A DNA stretch of 64,000 nucleotides, taken from Metridium senile (taxonomy: Eukaryota; Cnidaria; Anthozoa; Actiniaria; Metridiidae). Of this stretch, positions 12,965 to 27,900 are shown piece after piece; positions within the stretch are counted from its first letter, which is position 1; every line of letters starts with the position of its first letter. Location: NCBI GenBank assembly GCA_949775045.1, contig OX459108.1, forward strand, positions 14,403,681 through 14,467,680, given 5' to 3'. Under the pieces are notes generated by a model, which saw only the letters and a list, made by a program, of their open reading frames with translations, had not been told where the DNA came from and searched no databases. The position numbers and the translations under genes were made by a program.

Positions 12965-15900
12965 GATAGATGATGTTGATAGATGATGGTAGTGATGACG
13001 GTAGTGGTAATGATGATGATGATAGATGGTGGTGGTGGTATTAATGATGATGTTAGGTGGTGGTTATGACAATGATGATAATGAAGATGATAGTGGTGAT
13101 GATTATAATAGATTATGGTGATGGTAATGATGATGATGATGATAGCCGGATGATCATGATGATGATGGTGGTGATGCAGCTGACAATGATGATGATGGTT
13201 ATGAAGACTTGAGTTTCATTCATATTATTTGTTGAACAAATATAATATATAATGGCAGCAATTTTAATTTATTTTTGATATATCATCCTCTATGTTCACA
13301 TTAAGAGTACAATTTTAATTCAGAAATAAAAGTAACAAACCCAATGTTATTCTTTCAGGAACTTCAAGAAGATGTCGAGGAATCCAAACCAACACTTAGG
13401 AAAGCAATAGACTCTGCCAATGAACTCCTAGCTGACGATGACGTCAGTGATGACGACAAAGATGACATCAAGAACTATGTGGAACATTTGACCATTCAGC
13501 TGAGGGAAATCCGCGACGAAGCCGGCGACGAAGAGCAAAAGTGAGAGAGCACAATGTTAATGTATCTCGTATCATCACCATCAGAAAGCCACTTGAAAAT
13601 TGCCTTAGGACAAAGTTCTACTCTCGTTAAATAAAGATATTATTATCAATTTTATCATCTTTGATTCATCATCATCATAATTATAATGATCATCACCACC
13701 ACCACTACTATCATCATCTTCCAACCATGTGGCTCATCATTGTCGTTGAAATACACCAACAGTAGGAAACGGCACATTATTAGCACAATATTTTTTTTCT
13801 GTCATGCTCATACGTTTTTTTCATTATCTTTTCATCTTTTCAGGTTGAACGATCTCCTGGACAAAACTCCTGTAGACTCAAAACCTTACAAACGGCCTGT
13901 TGACGAGGTAAAAAAAAAGATTTATAATAAAGTAGATAACGAATTCTATAGTGCGCATAGTATTATGGGTGAAACCGAGTGCTGCCCTGCCCTTATTGAC
14001 ATGTATTGTTCAAAACCATACAAAAACCATGTTGACTATGTAAAAATCAATCTCTTTATATTTGACAAACTCTATACTGTGCAAAGTATTATGGGTAAAA
14101 CCGCGTGCTGCCCTGCCCTTATTGACTTATATTGTTTTAGTTTCATACGAAAGAAACCAAAGAGAAACCTGACTGGGAACTGTCGTTTCATGATGATGAA
14201 GATAATAAGACAAAAAAGTAAGTGATGGGTACATGGATATTCTGCAGTGTTCAGTGATGTTTGTGATTCCTTGCTGTCTGAAATTAACACCAGCCTCCTG
14301 AGTTTTGATGACATTCTATTGGCCATGTTCTAAACAAGGGGGGACTTGGTACTTGTTTCTAGAATTAATGCAATTAATAAATAAACTACATAACATGAAA
14401 AAGCACATCTAAATAAACCATATCACAAATTTTGATGCTATTTGATTGTATATTTCCATTGCAATAGTCTCTCAAAGATCCATAAGATTACAAAGGAATG
14501 TATGGTTTGTCAGCTGTCCCTCCAAACTATACATTTCTTTATAATTTTTCACATATTTGAAAGGCTGCTACTTGGTCATTATTCAACAGAACATAATGTA
14601 ACTCTGCAATCTTGTATATTTTGATGTGCTCTTTCATGCTATGGGCTATATTTCTTAATTGCATTAAATCTAGAAACTAGTACCCAGTCCCTTTCTCGTC
14701 CCTCCTCATTTAGAACATGGCCAATAAATGTTGTAAGTTACAAAAAGTCAAAATCGTAAAGTTATTCAAAATATCTATTTGTCTGTACAATTTTTACGAG
14801 ATTCGATGTCTATAAAATTATTGATTTTTTTTACGTTCACAGAATGGATGATGATGATGACCAAAAAGATAGGAGCCAGAAGATGGAGAAATGGTTCAAT
14901 CATAGAGATCGTTTGAATGGGTTATCCGAGAAGGGCCGTGAAGAGTTGCTTAGTATCATGACTATGGATACTCCAACAAACCAACAAGAAGTCAACCAGG
15001 AGATAGTAAAAACTGAAGTATGTAGAAACAGTTATTCAGAGTTGTTGTTGCTGTTGTTGTTGTTGATTTTCTGTTGTTGTTGCTGTTGCAAATGGTTGTT
15101 GCTATTGTTGATGCTTCTCTTGCTGGTGTTGTTGCTGTTGCTGTTACAATTGGTTATTTCTATTGTTGTTACTGCTGCTGTTGTTGTTACAATTGATGTT
15201 ATTGTTGTTACAATTGTTGTTGCTGTTGCTATTGTTGCTGTTGTTGATATTATGTTGTTGATATTCTGTTGTTGTTGCTGTTACAATTGGTTGTTGCTAT
15301 TGTTGTTACTGCTACTGTTGCAATTGATGTTGTAGTTGCTGCTGTTGTTGTTGATGCTATTGTTGTTGAGGTTGTTGTTTTTGTTGCTTACGCTGTTGCT
15401 CCAACCACTCCTTTATAAAGTGATGCTTACGTTGCTACTGGTAATAGGCTGGAGCTGATTCTTTTTGTGCAATCTCAACTGTTGTGTATTCTGTCCTATT
15501 ATACTGTACTGTATTCGTACTGGGCGTTTGCTGGGTGGTGGTGTCTAAACTGTTGTTATATAGTTATTATGTAATGTTTATTGTTATTTTACATCTGTTT
15601 TCACCGTCTGCACAACAAAAAAAACACACATTACTTAATAAACAGCATTGGGATTTTATTATAACTCAAGACATGGTTGTATATATTTTTGTCTCAGGTT
15701 TTCTTAGAAAGACTTGCAGTAACCATGCCTACCATAAGAGAATCGTTTGACTTTGGCAATGACCTGCTAGCAGACTATAACCTGACAGAGAATGACAAGG
15801 ATATTGTCGAACAAGACATGAGTAACATACGTGATAATTTAACAGGAGCAAAGCGAAACGGCGATGAACACCTCAAGAAGTAAGACTCTAACTTTGAAAA

Positions 15901-18900
15901 ACATGGGGATAATTTTCGCCATCGCCATAATAAAATTATTGTATCTTTGTATTTGTAGATTGAAAGATTTAAGAGATGAAATGTCTACTCCTATCAAAGT
16001 AGAGGTAATGTCGAATAAATTGTTGGAGAAATGAATATAAGGATGGATGAATGGATGGATAAATGAATGGATGGATTAATGAATGGATGGATGAATGAAT
16101 AGATGAATGGATGGATGAATGAATACATGAATGGTTGGACGGATGAATGATGAATGAATGGATAGATAGATGAATAGGTAAATGAATGAATACATGGATG
16201 AATGGATATGTAAATGAATAGTTGAATGAATAAATGGATAGATGAAAAATTTATAAATAGGTAGATGGACTAACAGAAGAATAAAAATATGAATGGATAA
16301 ATAGATGACTGAACGGATGAATGACTAAGCTACTTTTTAACGTCTCAAATCTACCGATTAAATGGATGAATGAATGAATGAATGAATTTATTAATTAATT
16401 ATAATAGAACCTAAAACATTTATAGATGATAGACTTAAGGATATCCTTTTTTTACCCAATCAAACTTCTTCTCTTTGTTATTCTTACCTATTCCTGTGTC
16501 TGCTAGTGTGTCGTCTTTTTCCGTCTCAGTTTCATTGTACTCTGTGACAAGTATTTTCGCTTTCAGATTGTACAAGATGTTCATGCTGAACCAGAAATGG
16601 ATATCGACAAACACAGGTTGGCAAACTAACACAAAATATGGTTTTAAGATATGATTTTTATGTTTATATGCTCAGTTTTTTGTGATTTTATATTATACGC
16701 CTTTATACGAGAATATTACTCAAATGTTTTAGAGCAAATGCAGTTAAACCATGAAATAATATCAAGTGAATTCTAACAAATAGTCACTTTTAAGTGACTA
16801 ATTGTTGCTACTATTCATCTAAAATAAAATAAAAAAGCAAAGGATAGTGAGGTTTCTTGTGTATTACTCTTTTGTCTCAAGATGTTCTGGTTGAGCGATA
16901 GTGACAGTGCATTTCATGGCTTAACTGCATTTGCTCTGTGGATTTCCTATAATAAATTATATTTATAATTTGATACTACATTTGTTAATTAACTAGTTCT
17001 TAGTACAATTTACAGATCTCTAATGGGCCAGGATATTATAAGTTAATATTATAATATTTAAAGCGTTGTTGAATCTTCGGAATAATTGACGCTATATAAA
17101 TCATAGTTATTATTATAAGTGTATTTAACACAATAATAAATTATGGGTGCAAGTACTCAAGGAGATCATTTTGATTTATACGTTTTTAAATGTATTTCTA
17201 TATAAATTATTGAATGTATTTTTCACCCTTTTATCTCATAAAGTAGAGAAGATGAGAAGTTCACTCGATGGGAGAAGTCCAGAGATAATTTGAATGATCT
17301 ACTAGACCAACTGAAAACAAAACTGAACAAAGTGAAAACTAGAGATGCTCCTCATAACAGAAAGCAGATCAAAGAAAGAATCAACGAAGTCAAGGTAAAG
17401 TAAGCGTTTAGCACTAACGGATAAGGGACCACTCATTATTTATCGGAAGGGGGGGGGGGGGGATGGGTGAGAAATTAGCAAATTTTTACTTTTTTGCATC
17501 CCCCCCCGCCCTTTGAACCAAACAATTTTTAGTACCCCCCCCCCCCCTCCCCCTTACACTCTGAGGAAATACTTCGTAATTTTCTTATATCTCATCAGTT
17601 ATTTCAAGATCCCCCTTTCCAGGCTCATTAAAAGTCCCCCCAAAAATTACCCCCATTTTCTCACCGATCCCCCCTCCCCCTCCGATAAATAATGAACGGT
17701 CCCTAAGTGCTATATAAATATCTTTATAATTTAGTATAAGGTAAGTCAGATTAGACAGTACGAAACTAGACTGTTGATATATGGAAACAGTCTAGCCTCG
17801 ATTCAACAAAGGATTACAAAACATTATATACCAATATAATTGCCATATATATTTGTCACAAGGTGCAGTAACGCAATCTTGTTTCTATGTCACAAGCTGC
17901 AGTAACGCAATCTTGTTTCTATGTTACAAGCTGCAGTAGCACAATCTTGTTTCTATGTCACAAGCTGCAGTAACGCAATCTTGGTTCTATGTCACAAGCT
18001 GCAGTAGCACAATCTTGTTTCTATGTCACAAGTTGCAGTAACGCAATCTTGTTTCTATGTCACAAGCTGCAGTAACGCAATCTTGTTTCTATGTCACAAG
18101 ATATAGTAACACAAACTGGTTTCTACATTGCAGCTGTGTAAGGAGGGGGTTGATGGCTTAGATCCTGAGTTCAAAGAGACGCTTGCCTGCGCCGAGAATA
18201 TCCTTAACGATAATGATATCGAGGATCATGAAAAACAACAAATAAAGAAATCCATTTACGAGCTGCAGTCACGCCGTGATGCGTTACGCAAACAATGTAC
18301 TGATGAGAACAACAGGTAACGCAACCGTTGCACTGAATAGGTTAAGTAAATCTGTCTGTGGTGATTGTGATGATGATAGTGATGATGATGGTGATAGTGG
18401 TGGTGGTGGTGGTGATAACAATGATGATGTTGATAATGATGGTGGTGATGATGTTGATGATGCTGATAGTGATGGTGGTGGTGGTGGTGGTAGTGTTGAT
18501 GATGTTGATAATGATGATAATGGTGGTGGTGGTGGTGGTGATGATGTTGATAATGATGATAATGATGGTGGTGGTGGTGATGATGTTGATAATGATGATG
18601 CTGATAGTGATGATGATGGTGGTGGTGGTGGTAGTGGTGATGATGTTGATAATGATGATAATGATGACGCTGATAGTAATGATGATGATGGTGGTGGTGG
18701 TGGTGGTGGTGGTGGCGATGATGATGATAACGATAACGATAATGATGTTGATGATGATGATGCTGATAGTGGTGGTGATAATGATGATGTTGGTGGTGGT
18801 GGCGATGATGATAACGATAATGATGTTGATAATGATGATGCTGATAGTGGTGGTGATAATGATGATGCTGATAGTGGTGGTGATAATGATGGTGGTGGTG

Positions 18901-21900
18901 GTGGTGGTGGTGACAATGATAATGATGATGTCGAATGATGATGATTTTGAAAACGAAATCAGTGATGATGTTAATTAATATAAATCATCAGTTATATCCT
19001 TGACTCAATCCTCCTCTCCCTCTCAGTCTTTGAGACACTGTCGATAATTACATGCGTATAATTAATACATCCTTTCTGTGTTTCTCATCTCGTAGTCTTG
19101 GAGTCGAACTCTCACAGCTAGACGCCGAAAAGTCCGAGAAATTTTCCAAATGGAGAAAATGGCGGGAGCTTGTCCGTACCTTGGTAGACAATCACAATGG
19201 CAAACTTAACAAGGTCAAGAACAGCAAAACTCCAAAAAACCGTAAAGCCATCGAGGAACAGCTCACTGTCTTGAAGGAATGCGAAGATGGATTACGAACT
19301 TCTGCTCCTGAAATGCAGTTCGCTTTAGATTACGGCCGACATCTTTCAGATGATGACATTCTTGATGAGAACGAACAGAAGACTGTCAAACAAGAGACTG
19401 GCAAGTTTGAGAAAGATTTGAATGATCTTAAAGTAGACGTCGAGAAAGAGAAAGAAAGGTTAGATGTTTTTATTGTCGTGGTGTCAACGCGCGCACTTCC
19501 GATTAGAATAAGCCAATCAGAAGCATTTCTGTCGCACCGCCAACAGTTCCAAGATGGCGTCTTTCGAGAGAGTTGTTCCCCGTGTTAACCCTCGGTAAAT
19601 ACATCCTTGAAATAACTTACCATTAAAAGGTTCTATGTTACTTGGACAATAAAAGTTCACTGCTGCTCTATCAGGGATAAAAATGAATCAAAACAAAACG
19701 CAAATGCCTAATAGTAACCGAAATTGTTTTTGTCTCGAAGCGCCATTTTGGAACTATTCGTTTTGACAAACAATCCTTTGCGTGCTTCGAAGCGAGATCA
19801 CCTGTAATGTACGTTTTGGGATGAACATAGTCAGCTGGTCTCAGATGTACTACAGGGCCCACAGCCAATTGGTGTCATACGATGTTGTGGAGTCCTGCCT
19901 TCGTATGAAGGAAAAAGCAATAAACTATACTAAACTGCCAAGCTCTTTAAATAATATATTCTTTTTATTATCTCTTTACTTTGTTCTCTTTCTTATTTAT
20001 AACTGCTCAGCATTTTAGGTTTCTTTTCCTTTCATATTACCACGCTGTTTCACAATCTAAGCTCACATTTTATTTATTTTCATTGGTCATATCTCTCACT
20101 CTCTCTTCTAAATGTATAAAACATCTATTTTCCTATTATTGTTTATATTATCTCCTGTAGTTTAATCCAATTCATCAAAACATCCGTCTACCTGACTTAA
20201 TGTTTTCTTTTTCTTAAGTCAATTGTTCAGCATTTTAGGTTTCTTTTTCTATCATATTATAATCACGCTCTTCCACAACTAAGTTCACATTTTACTCATT
20301 TTACTCACTTCTACAGTGTTTATTTTATCTCCTGAAAGTTGATCCCATTCATCAAAACATTAATTCAACTCCTTGAGTTCATTTATTTAGTCACAGCGTT
20401 CAGTCAAAACCTTTAAGCCTCAAGTACCATTCTTCTCATTCCTCTTCTAGTTTGTGCAAATTCTATTTTTCCCATTATTGTTTATATTATGTCCTGTAGG
20501 CTGATCCCATTCATCAAAACATTAATTCAACAACTTGAGTTCATTTACTTAGTCACAGCGTTCAGGCAAAACCTTTAAGCCTCAAGTACACAATTCTATC
20601 CGTCACGACTCCTTCACTAATCTATCTCTATATCTTTCCCTCGTAGACTAAACGATGCCCTTGATAAGTTCGATGCCGTCATACGCGATAAACTATCGAA
20701 ATGGAATGACAAGAAGCGTTCTGTCAAGCCATCACTGGACAAACTACAGAATAAAGTTGGTGTTTTAAAGTTTAAACTTAAGCCACGAAACAAACAAGGG
20801 ATCTTGGAGCGTATGGCTGAGGTCGAGGTGAGTTGATGTCTAAATGTATTGAGATAGTTTTGAAACTGATACTTTAACTTTGTTGGTAATATAATGAAAT
20901 TTGTAACACCGTAAAAAATGTTGACTTTATGACGTTTCGAGCTTTAGCCCTTTTTCGGAGGCTTTAATTACTTTGTAGATTGGACAGTCGAATAAGAATA
21001 TGATAGACAAACTTAGAATCAAAAAGCAAACGTGGGTGATTGTTATATCAATGAATATAAATTATAATGCTGAAACTACCTAGAATACTTTCATGATAAC
21101 GACATTGTTGAAGTTTGCATTCCTTGCCTGACCACGGGCTGTACTAAATACATAGAATATATCACATGCTATTGATGCTTAGGTTGCAATGAATTCCTTG
21201 CCTTACCACGTACTAAATACATAGAATATATCACATGCTATTGATGCTAAGGCTGTGCAATGAATAACTTGCCATACCACAGGCTGTGCTAAATGCAAAG
21301 AATATATCAAATGCTATTGATGCTTAGACAGCAATGAATAACTTGCCATACCACAGGCTGTGCTAAATGCAAAGAATATATCAAATGCTATTGATGCTAA
21401 GGCTGCAATGAAGAACTAGGCACTGAGTGGTCTAACAAGAATGTTTCTTTCAGGATTGTAAGACTGAGCTAAAGTACATCGAACCCAAAGTGAAGGACTG
21501 TATCAAGTATGGTAACGACCTTCTTCATGAGCAGAATCTTGACAAAGGCAGCACAGAGACTGTTAAAGATGACCTTGATGAACTGAAACAAGACCTGGAC
21601 AAACTGAACCAGGATATCGCTGACCAGCAAACATCGTATGTATTATATGATTGTCATATATTGTAGTGTCAGATAAGTTTTGAGGGAAAGTAAATTGGAT
21701 GATGACGATGATGATGATGATGATGATGTTAGTAATGATGATTTGATGATGATAGAATTGATGGTGGCGGTGATGATGATAATAATTATGGTGGTGATAA
21801 TAATGATGATGATAATGATGATGATGGTGATTGTGATGATGATAATAATGATGGTGGTGATAATAATAATGATGATAATAATGATGGTGGAGATAATAAT

Positions 21901-24900
21901 AATGATGATAATAATGATGGTGGTGGAGATAATAATAATGATGGTGATGATGGTGATAATAATGATGATGATAATGATGGTGGTGATGATTATGATGATG
22001 GTGATGATGATGATAATAATAATGATGATAATAATGATGGTGGAGATAATAATGATGGTAATGATGATGATGGTGATGGTGATGATGATAATAATGATGG
22101 TGGTGATAATAATAATAATAATAATGATGGTGGAGATATTAATAATGATGGTGGTGATGATAATAATGATGATGATAATAATGATGATAATAATGATGGT
22201 GATGATGATGATGATTATGATGATGGTGATGATGATAATAATGATGATGATAATAATAATGATGGTGGTGATGATTATGATGATGGTGATGATGATGACA
22301 ATGATCGATGATAATGATGACAACAATGATGACAACAATGATGACTGTGGTGGTGATTTGATGATGATGGAGGTGGTGAAAGTGGTAATGGTAACGTTGA
22401 TATTGATTAGCGATGATTATGGTTATATTTGCGATTGCCATAATGCCGTCTATATATAATAATCATCAAAATATCAACGATACAGCACTAGAACGAAAAC
22501 ACTAAAACCATGAAATAAAAACAAAATAGTTACTAACTAATAGTTTCTATTTAGTGACTATTTAGTCAGTATCATTCAACCAGAAAAATCAAATACAAAA
22601 GGAAACAATACCTCATTACAACTTTACTTGTCTTTGATAGTGACTAATAGTAACTAATCAAGAACTACTACACAGTAGCATTTTGATTTTATTTCATAGA
22701 TATAGTGTTTTCGCACTATCAATTTACACATCCATTTTCAGTATGAAAAAGCTTTCAGAAGAAGAGGACCAAATTAAGAAAGAAAAACAAAAGAAATACC
22801 GAGACTGGAGGAAAGAAATACAAGAGCTATTACAAAAACTAAAAGGAAAGCTAAAGCAATTGCCTAAGTCTGACAAAGAAACTCCTAAAGACGACGCGAA
22901 GAAAGATGAGCTTACAGACCTAGCAAAGGTTAGCGTGACGTGTGTTGAAATTTAAATGGCGTGACATCGTGACATCTGGTTAGAAAGCTGAGCGATCCAG
23001 CTAGGATGTGCCAACTGTTCTTGGAGGTCAGCAGTTTCATTCTCTCCTGCTGCGTCATACACCACTACCTACCCTCGCGTCAGAGATTTGACTCAGTTTT
23101 ATCACCCGATTATCAATCCTAATCGTTTTTACCATGATCGATACATGTACACAAAAAAAAACACCCCTGTGATTTTCTTAGAAATGTTGTGTTCTTTTCT
23201 AGGAATGCTCACGTGACCTTGACAAGCTAGAAGAGGAAGTAAAAGACCTGAAGGATTATGGGAATGGTTTAATCGATGATGGTAACCTTAGTGATAAGGA
23301 AACACGAGAGATCAAAGATGATATTGTAAAACTAGAAGATGAACTGAAGAATGTCAAGAAAGACAACGATGTCATTAAAACAACGTGAGTACCACCATGA
23401 CAACAAATAAATATCATATTGAAACCATGGCAACAAATAAATATCATATTGAAACCATGACAACAAATAAATATCATATTGAAACCATGGCAACACATTA
23501 GTATAATACTGAAACCATGGCAACAAATAAGTATGATACTGAAACCATGGCAACAAATTAATATAATACTGAAACCATGGCAACAAATAAATATAATACT
23601 GAAACCATGGTAACAAATAAGTATGATACTGAAACCAAGGCAACAAATTAATATAATACTGAAACCATATCAACAAATAAGTATGATACTGAAACCATGG
23701 CAACAAATAAGTATGATGCTGAAACCATGGCAAGAAATACGTATGACACTGAAAATATAATATTAGGCCTCATGCATCTACTCGAGAAATATGATATACA
23801 CTTATTTCAAAAACGTTTGACGGAGGAAACAGTGAATGGCGAACGGCGAACGGCGAACGGCGATTACACGACCGAATGGAACTGTGGGTCTTTGATATTG
23901 GTTATTTATGCATTTTTAGTGTCAGAAAACCTATTTACTGCACAACACCAGCCCCATATAGTAAAGAAGAACTTAAAATTGTTGAAACTGTGCTTAGCAA
24001 TCCAAAAAAACGCTAGGATATGTTGTATGGGTAACCACAATTGCTTACGATCAGGCAATCGGCGTTTGCCATTCACCCCGTCAACCCTTTTTGCAATAAG
24101 TGTACACCTATTTAAAAAGCGTTGTCGCGGCTTATGTGACAAGCATCTTGCCAAGACCGAAATGAATGCTGGTTTTGTACGTGATGTATTCAAATTAGAC
24201 TTTTTTGTAAAGAACTACTAGAGTGTTTTTCATATGACCGTGAAAGAATAGGCAAACTAATAGTTAGTATTAAACACTAAACCCATTGTTTTCTTTTGTT
24301 CTTTATCAACTACCACAAACTAAATGGTCTATTTTCTTGCACGGTCATATGAAAATCACTCTAACACTGAAATATTTTTCCTGTACTTTTATTGTATTAC
24401 GATCAATTATGTTGATAACAAAATCTGAACTCTATTACAATTGCATACAATTAAGATTTACTTACACAATGCCGCCGACTGCTCTTTTGTCCAAATCCTC
24501 TTTTTATATCTGTGCATCCAAGCATCGAGACAAATGAATTATATGCCTTTGATATTCCTAAAGTTATTATTCAAACTCTATTACAAATGCATGGATGAAG
24601 ATGTGGATTTCTTAAAATATAGGCCTTTTACTCCTAAATAACTGACGTTTAGAAGGCTTTCTTTGAAAGTAAGGTACATGTACCATAATTTGTTGAAACT
24701 TAGCGGAATTTAACACTATTTTTGCGTTTAATATACCACATTGGATTGATCTTAGTTCTTTGATGAGTCTAGACTTGGATGTGAAATTATTAAGGAAGAC
24801 AAATGCAAAGAAGTTCTTTACTATGATAAACTTAGATTTAGTTCATTGAACTTTGATCTAATTGATTCATTATTTTTATCAATCAAACATCTTGATTTAC

Positions 24901-27900
24901 TATACAGTTATCTCAGGTCAGAATTCCGGAATTTGATTTGATTTGATTTGATTTGATTTGATTTGATTATTTGTGTGAGTTTGTTTACTGTTTGAGTCAA
25001 TTTAGTTCTGGTTGATTCTTGTTTAAGACCTTTTGAATACGTTCTTCGATGTTTTACTCGAGTGCATGTTTTTTAGGATTTTTTGTCAATAAACTTGTTA
25101 TCAATAGACTATTGGCCAAATGTAATCAACGAAATTGACATTTGAAATTTCAATGATAAGGGCACCGATCAAAGTTTATATTGATATCGGCGTTATATAT
25201 ATAAGTCAACAAATATGATTATAATAAGTAGAAGCTCCTTGATACTTTATATCAGTTATCATAGATGCTTCTAGTAATTTGTTTTATGCTTAACAAAAGC
25301 AGTTTTTATATGTAATGTTTATCATTAATGTTTATTAGATATATATTTATCCTAGTGGCCAATATCTTTGTCTGAATGTTTGTGAACTCACTGACTACAT
25401 TATTGATTGTTCGCTTGAGAAACTAGTCCAAACAAATGTGAATATAAAAAGTATAAATATTATTTTTGTATTTGAATAGAACAAGTTAATTTTTTGAAAA
25501 TGTCTTGGTGATAATTTATTGATAGTGATAGTGGAGACGATTTAACAATTACATCGAAATAGTTAACTTATTTGCATGATATGTAACCAAATCTAAATAT
25601 TTGAATAAGTATCAATATTGTTTTTGTATTTAAATAGTAGAAGTTATGTTTTTGAATGTGTCTTGATCATAATTTATTTGATAGTGGAGAGACGATTTAG
25701 GATCCATCGCGCAATTACATCGAAATAGTTCACTTATTTGCATGTTATGTTCTGCTTGAATGGCAACTGTCGTGTCTTCGATAAATACTTATCAATGTTG
25801 GAGATTTCGATAGAATACATAATGGCACTGTACGAAGTCTTCACATTTGGAGGCTTTTTTGACGGCAACTGCGAATATGTTTAGTTGTTAAAAATAGAAA
25901 TGGTCATGAATGGTCATGGCCCGGGGGGGAGGGGGAGGGGGGGGGGGTTCTCTCTTTATCCAAGTGGTAGGGGTGATCGGCGTACCTTTTAGGGTTAAAA
26001 TATTTCCAGTGCGTACCTTTTAGGGTCCATTTAGAGATTTGGCTCAAAAATCAGTTCTAAGGGTCGTTTTTACTCTGCTTTATTTGTATCTGAGCGTACC
26101 TTTTAGGGGTCATTTTCAAAATCTCCGCCGATCACCCCTACCACTTGGACAAAGGGAGTACCCCCCCCCCCCCCCCCCCCCCCCGGAGGGTCATGGTCAT
26201 GAACAAAATAATTTTGAAGATAGTAATAGAGTGGTTTTCGTACGAGTGGGAAACTGACCGTACCATAGCCGTAACCGTACCGTAAGTTCTATAAAAACAT
26301 TCGAAAATTCTACAGTAACAGTACCGTAACTGTGCGGTAAATTCCCACTCATACGAAAACCGCTCTAATGGTGACGGTGATTTGGATGGTGATGTTGGTG
26401 GTGGTGGTGGTGATGGTGATGATGTTGTTGATGATGATGATGATGTTGACGATGATGATGGTGATGTTAATGGTTTTTTTTACGATGTTGTTCATAATGA
26501 TGATGATGAAGGACTCGGATATGGTAACGATGATATAATAATGGTAACTAACGATGAAGAAGATGAAGCTGTTGATAATAATAATGATGCCGATGTTGAT
26601 ATAGATGAAAATGATGATGTCGAGTATGGTGATGGTGTTGATAATGATGATAATTATATGATGATACTGTTGATAATGATGATAATTATATGATGATGCT
26701 GTTAAACATTATGATGGGATTGGTGGTTATGAATAACAGTATAACAATCTAAACTTAACATGTTTTCCATTTTCATATCTTGTATCGTTCTGTTCTGTAG
26801 GATTGCCGAGATGAACGAGCAACATCCCAGTGCCAGCGATCACCCCGATATGGAACAGTGGCGAGAGAGAGTCAAGAAAGTCTTCATAGGACTTGATCTA
26901 GCAGAGGATCGCCTCTTTGAAACTAGTGATTTGAATACACGGGTAGAGATCAAGGAACGCCTGGACGAAGTCAGGGTAAGACTGGTACAATCCGTAAACC
27001 AATTATTAAGTCATACGATAGATCTAGAGTTGTGACTATATTTGTATTTAGCTCTTCTTACTACTTTCCTTCCCCACTACCACCACAGCTCGTTTCAAGC
27101 TTTTTCCGTTCCTTCCCTCCTTCCCTCCCTCCTTTCTTCCTTTCGTTTTTTCGGTTTTATCCTTCCTCCCGTTCGTTCTTTCTTTTCCCTTCCCTTCTCT
27201 TTGTTCACTTTTTAAATTTCTCCCGTCCTTTCTTATTTTCTATATTCCATTCTCTATTCCTTGGCTTATTTCTTTTTTCCTATTTTATTTTTCTTAATTT
27301 TCTTTCATCCTTTTATTCATACTTCTTTCCTCTCTTCCTTTCTTTCTCTCCTTTCCGACATTCCTTCATGCATTCATTTGTTTGTTCATTCCTACATTTA
27401 CGCATTCTTCTTTCCTTAATTCGTGATTCAATTGAAGCATCTACTTCTACTTTTCCCGGCAGGAAATCAATATTGGATTTGAGGAATCCGAGCCGGATTT
27501 CTTAGAAACAATTGATTTTGGTAAGGAACTCCTGGAAAAAGAAGATATTCCAGACAACAATAAAGAAGAAATCAAAGAGGATTTGATCTCGATGGCCAAA
27601 CAGTGGGGGAAGTTGAAGAGCGAAGGACAAGATAAAGAACAGAGGTACGTTGTGAAATTTCGAGAGTGAATTGTATCAATAGTCCCCTTCAAAGTTCCCT
27701 GCGCCATCTTGAAAGGTAGCCAGGCCTTAGCATCGAAGCGAGACAAACGTTGAGCTTGCAATGATAGAGACCTTTTAACACCTTACAGGACAATTATTCA
27801 CGGTCTATATCATCGAAGCTCAACGTTTGTCTCGTTTCGATGAAAAGCTCCGGCTATCTTTGAAGATGGCGCAGGGAACTATGAATGGTTTGAATTCGGT

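Noticed and set aside
14843..15017. Start of a new gene at the ATG in exon 24
   Set aside because: A good acceptor directly precedes the ATG, the phase matches exon 23, and the exon continues the repeat pattern, so the Met is internal.
23697..24221. 174-residue open frame in intron 34
   Set aside because: Begins in the 30-bp minisatellite and continues through a TIR element; no domain, no splice-phase fit and codon usage unlike the neighbouring exons.
24286..24641. Two short overlapping frames as a hypothetical gene
   Set aside because: AT-rich, no splice or domain signal, and the first overlaps a fold-back element.
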